NCBI GenBank assembly: GCA_963575745.1
Contig: CAUYUJ010014339.1
Location: forward strand, 160,001-180,000
DNA: 20,000 bases
Source of the DNA: Prorocentrum cordatum
Taxonomy: Eukaryota > Sar > Dinophyceae > Prorocentrales > Prorocentraceae
Direction of reading: 5' to 3'
In this document: positions 16,196 through 20,000 of the stretch, piece after piece
Numbering within the stretch: the stretch's first letter is position 1
Layout: the number at the start of each line of letters is the position of its first letter
Made by a program: the position numbers and the translations under genes
Notes under the pieces: model-generated
What the model was told of the DNA's origin: nothing
The model's input: the letters and a program-made list of their open reading frames with translations, nothing else
The model's database searches: none

Positions 16196-16450
16196 GCAAA
16201 TAAATAGACACACGAGTAACCGCACTCCGCACGCTTTCCCACAGTTTCTGGGTCTTCGTCTTCCCCCCTAGTTCCCCGTACTTTCCCATCTGTTCTGGGG
16301 AATCGACTATGAATTGTGTCTGTGTGTCGAGTAACCGCACTCCTCACGTTTTCCCACATGTTCTAGGTCTTTGTCTTCCCCCCCCCACTTCCCACAGCCC
16401 CCTATTTTCTGGGGAATCGACGATTCAGTGTGTCTGTGTGTTCTCTCCCC
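16196..16450. repeat. Repeat H, copy 1 (two tandem units)
   Basis: Two units of about 110-120 bp each contain GAGTAACCGCACTCC, CACGTTTTCCCACA-like, TCTTCCCCC, GGGGAATCGA and TTGTGTCTGTGTGT blocks (repeat starts near 16214 and 16329). A third unit is at 17443-17608. Frames differ between units because of C-run length changes, so conservation is at the DNA level. The start has AAATAAATAGACACAC and the end TGTGTCTGTGTG, which are roughly complementary. Confidence 0.65.
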
Positions 16451-16587
16451 TGCCTGAAGGCCGCGCGGCGACCTCTGCATCCGCCGAGACCGCGCCGCAC
16501 GGTCCGTCGTCCCGCACGGCGCTGGGCCCTCGGAGGCCTCAGTTTCCGTGGCAACTCACGGGGGCCTCCCACACTGTGAATCGGGCC

Positions 16588-16684
16588 TCCTCCTCCTCCT
16601 CCTCCTCCTGCTCCTCCTGCTGGGCCCCGATCCTAGGCTCCTCCTCCTCCTCCTCCTCCTCCTCCTCCTCCTCCTCCTCCTCCT
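16588..16684. repeat. TCC microsatellite
   Basis: About 100 bp of TCC repeats interrupted by TGCTGGGCCCCGATCC. It is inserted relative to the homologous non-expanded region near 17690. Confidence 0.93.
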
Positions 16685-16689
16685 TTGTC

Positions 16690-16800
16690 GGCTCTTGCGA
16701 ATCGGCGCTGGTCGACGCCAGTCGGCGCTGAATCGACGCCAGTCGACGCTGACCAACGCCAAATCGGCGCCCTGTCTCATCGGCTCCCCAGACGCTGGCC
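16690..16800. repeat. Array G1: CGRCGC every 10-11 bp
   Basis: CGGCGC, CGACGC or CAACGC half-sites start at 16703, 16713, 16723, 16734, 16744, 16754 and 16765, in steps of 10, 10, 11, 10, 10 and 11. Units alternate between a following TG and a following CA, so neighbours are partly inverted. The DNA aligns with 17695-17821. Confidence 0.8.
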
Positions 16801-16810
16801 GGCGCCACTC

Positions 16811-17442
16811 GGCGCCGAAGGCAGAGCTGCAGAGTGCGCAGAGGGCTCCCCCCCGACTTGCCGCCGAGCGCACGGCTCTGGGACCCCTCGGAGGCCCCAG
16901 ACTTTTGCGCGGGAGAGCTCCTGGGAGAACGGCTCACCGCACGGTGTGGCCGTTGGTGGGCCCCGGAAACGGCAGGGCCGTTTTTGTCACAATTTGTTTT
17001 GTTTAAATGTCCCTTGACAGTGGAGACGGCAAAAAAACGGAGACCAGAAACGGCGAAAAAACGGCTCCAGGATTGGACCCGCGGCGCCCGGGATGACGAT
17101 TAGAGAAAACCGGCCGCGGGCTGGAAAACTATTCTTGTAACCGTTCTCCTCCAGTTGGGAAATTGTGCAGGAATAGCAGAAAACTGTGTTTTTAAACGTT
17201 CTCTCCCCTCTTTTTTATGAATCGTCATCCCGCAGTAAGGGTGGGGCCACCGCAGATGCCCCCGCTGGCTCACCACGCGGTGCGGTGGGCCACCGCACCG
17301 CCTGGGGGGGCCCCCGACCCTCGAGGCGCAGGCCTCGGAGGGCAGCAGCTCCTCGGAGGGCCGGGGGGGTGGCCTGCGGAGCCCTCGGAGGGAGGCGCCC
17401 GCGGCCCCTGCCGTTTCCCCCTTATGGCCAGGCCGCCGGAGT
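16811..17442. other. No firm gene; GC-rich islands and A-run repeats
   Basis: 16820-16980 and 17280-17420 are GC-rich and open in several frames (for example FARESSWENGSPHGV on plus) but lack motifs. Around 17027-17070, GACGGCAAAAAAACGG and AAACGGCGAAAAAACGG form a direct repeat. CTCGGAGG phrases recur (16527, 16890, 17335, 17370). A 222-codon plus frame from 17217 to 17885 runs through repeats H2, G2 and F2 and is probably fortuitous. Confidence 0.35.
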
Positions 17443-17608
17443 TCAAGGGGCATAAGGACACACAAATAAACACACACACAACTAATATCATGCCCCATAT
17501 TTTCTCATGTTTTCTGGGCTGCTGTCTTCCCCCCAACTTCCCATATTTGCCTATATTTTCGGGGGAATCGATGATTCATTGTGTCTGTGTGTTTTTTTAC
17601 CTCCTGAC
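17443..17608. mobile_element. Repeat H, copy 2, flanked by a 20-bp direct repeat
   Basis: A 166-bp segment lies between exact copies of TATGGCCAGGCCGCCGGAGT at 17423-17442 and 17609-17628. The inside contains AAATAAACACACACACAAC near the start, TCTTCCCCCC, GGGGGAATCGA, and TTGTGTCTGTGTGTTTTTTT near the end, matching the two units at 16196-16450. A 20-bp duplication is long for a cut-and-paste element and fits target-primed retroposition or a repeat-mediated duplication. Confidence 0.6.
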
Positions 17609-17694
17609 TATGGCCAGGCCGCCGGAGTGGGGGCCTGGAATCAGCGAGCCCGAGTGCTCGGTGGCAACGCCTGGGAGCCTCCCACACCATCTTG

Positions 17695-17821
17695 CCGGCT
17701 CCTGCGAAGCGGCGCGCATCGGCGCGAGTCGGCGCCGAATCGACGCCACATCGGCGCTGGATCGACGCCGCTCGACGCCAAATCGGCGCTGCCTCATCGA
17801 CTCCCAGACGCCAGTCGACGC
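17695..17821. repeat. Array G2: CGRCGC every 10-11 bp
   Basis: CGGCGC or CGACGC starts at 17711, 17721, 17731, 17742, 17753, 17764, 17774 and 17785, in steps of 10, 10, 11, 11, 11, 10 and 11, about one helical turn. It is preceded by GCCTCCCACAC and GGCTCCTGCGAA and ends in CAGTCGACGC at F2. It is homologous to G1 without the TCC expansion. Confidence 0.82.
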
Positions 17822-17990
17822 TACACCCTGCGAAATGCTTAAGAAATCATGGGTTAAGAAATTCATAGTCTCAGAATTTGAATAAAAACCCAGAACTTCG
17901 ATTAGAATCATAGGATTCACATTGAAACATTAAGAATAATCGAGATTCTGGCCGAAAACTTGAGTTTTCGTAAGCATCGCCTAAGGTGTA
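17822..17990. mobile_element. AT-rich element F, copy 2
   Basis: A 169-bp element. The left end TACACCCTGCGAAATGCTTA is an imperfect complement of the right end (reverse-complemented TACACCTTAGGCGATGCTTA). The outermost TA on both sides is consistent with a TA target duplication. Same orientation as F1. No coding capacity. It inserted at the edge of array G2. Confidence 0.78.
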
Positions 17991-18851
17991 GAGACGGCAC
18001 CAAGAGGGCACACCAGGCTCCCATGATGTGCTGCCGACCACCCTGGGCGGGCCGACGACCTGGCCGAGGGCATCCACGTCCCCTCTCGGCATCCTGCGTG
18101 GACGCGCGGTGGGCGGGAAGTCTGGCCGGTGCAGGACCAGTGGCGCGCTCCCGACGCCGTGCTGCGCCACCCTGGCGCGTCCCTGCCACGCTCCTGCCGC
18201 CCTCGAGCGCGCTGCCGAGGTACCTGTCACCGGGTGCCTCTCGGTGGCGCTGGCTCTGCTCTGTCTGGATACCCTCCACACGCTTCTGGACCCCCTCGAA
18301 ACCTCTGGAGGCCCCCCAAATAGAAACAAGAAAGCGTCCAACGCTTTGATCGCCGAACCTCGATCCTCCAACGTGCATGGAGGCCGGCGAGATGGACACG
18401 GAGTACGTAGACGGGGTCGGCGGATCGCACTGCATCGCCGATGCAGCGCTGCTGCATCGGTGATGCTTCGCCGACGTCGGGATGGAGATCGGGCTTCAGA
18501 TAGAGCGGCATCGCCGACGCATCGGCGATACGGCGCTATCCTCCAACACCATCCATTCGGGACCCCGCTTTGGCTGCCTGGAATACTCTCGCTCCCACCA
18601 GCCTCCTCCACTGCCTCCGCCGAAGGCCGTCCACGGCGACAGCGCAACCGACAACCCACCGAAACGACAACGATACCCAAACAGGCCACAGCCCTGGTCC
18701 TGGCCCCGGCGCTGGCTCCGGCGCCGGCCCCTGACCCCGGCCCTGGCCCCAGCTGGTTTTGACCAAGAGAAAACAACGACACGGCAACGCTGGCACAACC
18801 GACGGAGCCGAACTGACGGAGCGCAGCCGAGCACGACACAGCCGAACACAC
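17871..18851 (-). CDS. Long open frame, doubtful
   Basis: The minus frame is open for 326 codons. It starts in Gly/Ala/Pro repeats, crosses the hairpins at 18432-18529 and ends inside element F2. The most protein-like part is 18000-18260 (RMPRGDVDALGQVVGPPRVV and SWEPGVPSWCRLYTL), where third positions are rich in G or C. A plus frame from 18028 (TTLGGPTTWPRAS, then a hydrophobic TGCLSVALALLCL) uses the same wobble bases and is an equal alternative. Ending within a transposon argues that at least the last 40 residues are not native. Confidence 0.2.
   Translation of the reverse strand: MCSAVSCSAALRQFGSVGCASVAVSLFSLGQNQLGPGPGSGAGAGASAGARTRAVACLGIVVVSVGCRLRCRRGRPSAEAVEEAGGSESIPGSQSGVPNGWCWRIAPYRRCVGDAALSEARSPSRRRRSITDAAALHRRCSAIRRPRLRTPCPSRRPPCTLEDRGSAIKALDAFLFLFGGPPEVSRGSRSVWRVSRQSRASATERHPVTGTSAARSRAAGAWQGRARVAQHGVGSAPLVLHRPDFPPTARPRRMPRGDVDALGQVVGPPRVVGSTSWEPGVPSWCRLYTLGDAYENSSFRPESRLFLMFQCESYDSNRSSGFLFKF
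18432..18529. repeat. Two ATCGCCGAT-type hairpins
   Basis: 18432-18466: arms GCATCGCCGATGCAGC and GCTGCATCGGTGATGC with a 3-nt loop and one mismatch. 18510-18529: perfect arms ATCGCCGA and TCGGCGAT with a CGCA loop. They share the ATCGCCGA core with the hairpin at 11387-11408. They could be structured RNA, protein-binding palindromes or foldback remnants. Confidence 0.65.
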
Positions 18852-19478
18852 AACCGAACCGAGACCGTCTACTCGGACCTCGGTTGGGCGGCCTGGGGAA
18901 CTCCTCCCCCGTCTACCACACGGCCTCCTGCTCCCCCTCCTCCTTCTCCTCCTGACCTCCCTTTCTCATCCTCTACTCTTCCTTGTAGATAACTCCTCCC
19001 TGTCGCATCGCCACACGTGCTGGTAGGGCGATCAAGCGTTTCGACAGGGATTTCCCCACCCTAAATGGTCCTGCTAAGGCTTGACTTCTGCAACAGCTAC
19101 AAGGATGGATGGTGGTTCCCTTTTGACACTGGGATCTCGCCCTGGCGACGCAGACATTACAGAGCAAGGTGCCCGATCTTTTCAAACCTGGGTTATCGCC
19201 GTAGCGGCGCGCACACCGTGTTTGAGGTGTATAATGGCTACAAAGACGGAGTTGCTCTCATTCGTGTTCAGCGCTTGAATGACGGGCGGCAGGTTTTCCA
19301 ACCTAGAGCTCTCGCCCCAGCGCCTCGCACGTTCTGCATTCGACGCACACGTTTGCAACAACGACAAGGATCGATGCAGATGCCTTTCCAGAGCGGGACC
19401 CTCGCTCGATCATTCCCCGTGCCCGCTGACGAGAGGCTGGCCCTTGTCTAACAACTGAACGGATCGAGGACGGCCTCT
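18852..19478. repeat. Diverged tandem repeats; doubtful 128-codon frame
   Basis: 18885-18975 is a C/T-rich run. From about 19037 related phrases recur: TTTTGACACTGGGATCTCGCC (19121), TTTTCAAACCTGGGTTATCG (near 19178) and TTTTCCAACCTAGAGCTCTC (near 19294), each followed by a GCG..CGCAC block. CTACAAGGATGG, CTACAAAGACGG and CGACAAGGATCG lie at about 19097, 19237 and 19362. A plus frame 19065-19451 (DFCNSYKDGWWFPFD) and a minus frame with CNVCVARAR are both explained by the repeats. Confidence 0.4.
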
Positions 19479-19483
19479 GTTCA

Positions 19484-19680
19484 TCGGGAGCGGCCAAGAG
19501 GGGAGTGTCCAAGAGGGGGAGGGGTGCAAACCATGACCGGCGGCATGTGCGCGGCCCAGCGGGGGGCCCAGGGGCGTCATGAAGTAAGAAGAGGGCGCCA
19601 TGAAATCTGGGGAGATCTCATGGCCCACGCCACGATTATCCCCCCCCCCTGGTCATCACCCCCCTCTCTCCCGCCCCCGG
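19484..19680. mobile_element. MITE family A, copy A4
   Basis: A 197-bp copy with TCGGGAGCGGCCAAGAGGGG on the left and a right end closing CTCTCCCGCCCCCGG (last base G instead of A). The exact target duplication is GTTCA (19479-19483 and 19681-19685). The body matches A1-A3, with a few small indels in G and C runs. Confidence 0.95.
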
Positions 19681-19848
19681 GTTCAGCAGGAGGCTCCCGT
19701 CCGATGCCCCAGACGTGCAGACCGTGCAAAACCTCGGGACGGCTCGAAGGGGCGGCTCTGTACCGCTGTGGGGCCCTCGCTGGACACGGCGTCGAACCCG
19801 CCTTCGGACATGGGCCAGAGGAACATCCCTCCTGGGCATGAGTCCCTC

Positions 19849-20000
19849 CACTGGCCAAAACACGCACAGGACAGCCGAGGGTATACCCTCACCCGGATGC
19901 ACAAGAGCATCCCACAAGCACGAAGAATACCATGGTACCCTCCCGGAGCCGGCCTCGTCCTCATACCTCTTGGTCCGACTGCAGACACCTCGCTGAAACC
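19849..20000. repeat. Dispersed repeat I, copy 2 (runs off the window)
   Basis: Direct-orientation partner of 262-412, beginning at CACTGGCCAAA and retaining GGATGCAC, CATGGTACCCTCCC and TTGGTCCGACTGCAG. It is cut by the window end, so its full length is unknown. Confidence 0.6.

Noticed and set aside
16196-17608. Repeat H as a conserved protein (FSGES..CVCV phrases)
   Set aside because: The phrases fall in different frames between units because of C-run length changes, and a stop interrupts unit 1.
17217-17885. 222-codon plus-strand gene
   Set aside because: It runs through H2, array G2 and into element F2, and repeats MARPPE only because of the 20-bp direct repeat.
5125-19685. All TCGGG-ended MITEs as GT-AG introns
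   Set aside because: Only A1 and K (minus strand) have G at both required target positions. A2, A4, B2 and B3 have neither GT nor AG, and A3, B1 and J have only one. There is no general enrichment.
1-20000. rRNA, spliced-leader RNA, CRISPR array, known transposase or reverse transcriptase
   Set aside because: I looked for their hallmark motifs on both strands and saw none. A profile search would be needed to exclude diverged versions.

Overview
The window looks like repeat-rich, GC-rich nuclear DNA of a protist with a large, intron-bearing genome. A dinoflagellate is my best guess. That is an inference from four things: very high GC in short exon-like islands, AT-richer spacers, dense small inverted-repeat elements, and no bacterial operons or ribosome-binding sites. 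No rRNA, tRNA, spliced-leader gene, CRISPR array or known transposase could be recognised. No gene here can be named.

The dominant content is small non-autonomous transposons (MITEs). At least four otherwise different families (here A, B, J, K) begin TCGGG, end CCCGA and are flanked by 5-bp target-site duplications. Exact duplications are visible for seven insertions: AACTT, CGTGG, GTTCA, TGACG, GTCAC, ACCTG and CAGTC. Family A has four copies, at about 8.8, 11.7, 15.3 and 19.5 kb. Family B has three, at 5.1, 5.5 and 8.5 kb. J (5.9 kb) and K (7.0 kb) are single copies. A related family D (6.8, 7.5 and 9.2 kb) has the same ends but inverted, not direct, flanks. Other repeats are an AT-rich TA-flanked family F (15.8 and 17.8 kb), a repeat H with a 20-bp flanking direct repeat, foldbacks near 1.5, 3.1, 8.0 and 14.0 kb, and a dispersed repeat found at both ends of the window.

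Layout. 0-4.8 kb: dispersed repeats, foldbacks and a six-unit 73-bp minisatellite. 4.8-6.5 kb: a possible decayed coding stretch hit by B1, B2 and J. 6.5-10.0 kb: GC-rich exon-like islands separated by D, K and A elements, best read on the minus strand as a possible gene with a Cys-rich segment and one transmembrane segment. 10-11.6 kb: no recognisable gene. 12.05-12.83 kb: a CATA/TGCA microsatellite. 12.9-13.2 kb: the most protein-like exon, minus strand, unidentified. 13.7-15.0 kb: repeat modules and a large purine/pyrimidine foldback. 15.8-18.0 kb: composite F/H/G repeats, including arrays of CGRCGC spaced 10-11 bp. 18-20 kb: hairpins, diverged tandem repeats, A4 and the second end repeat.

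The most interesting idea is that some of these MITEs act as introns (introners). On the minus strand, A1 and K would each be a GT-AG intron made from the element plus its duplicated target, and the flanking frame stays open. This is an inference. GC-rich DNA has few stops, and the other insertions do not show the same arrangement.
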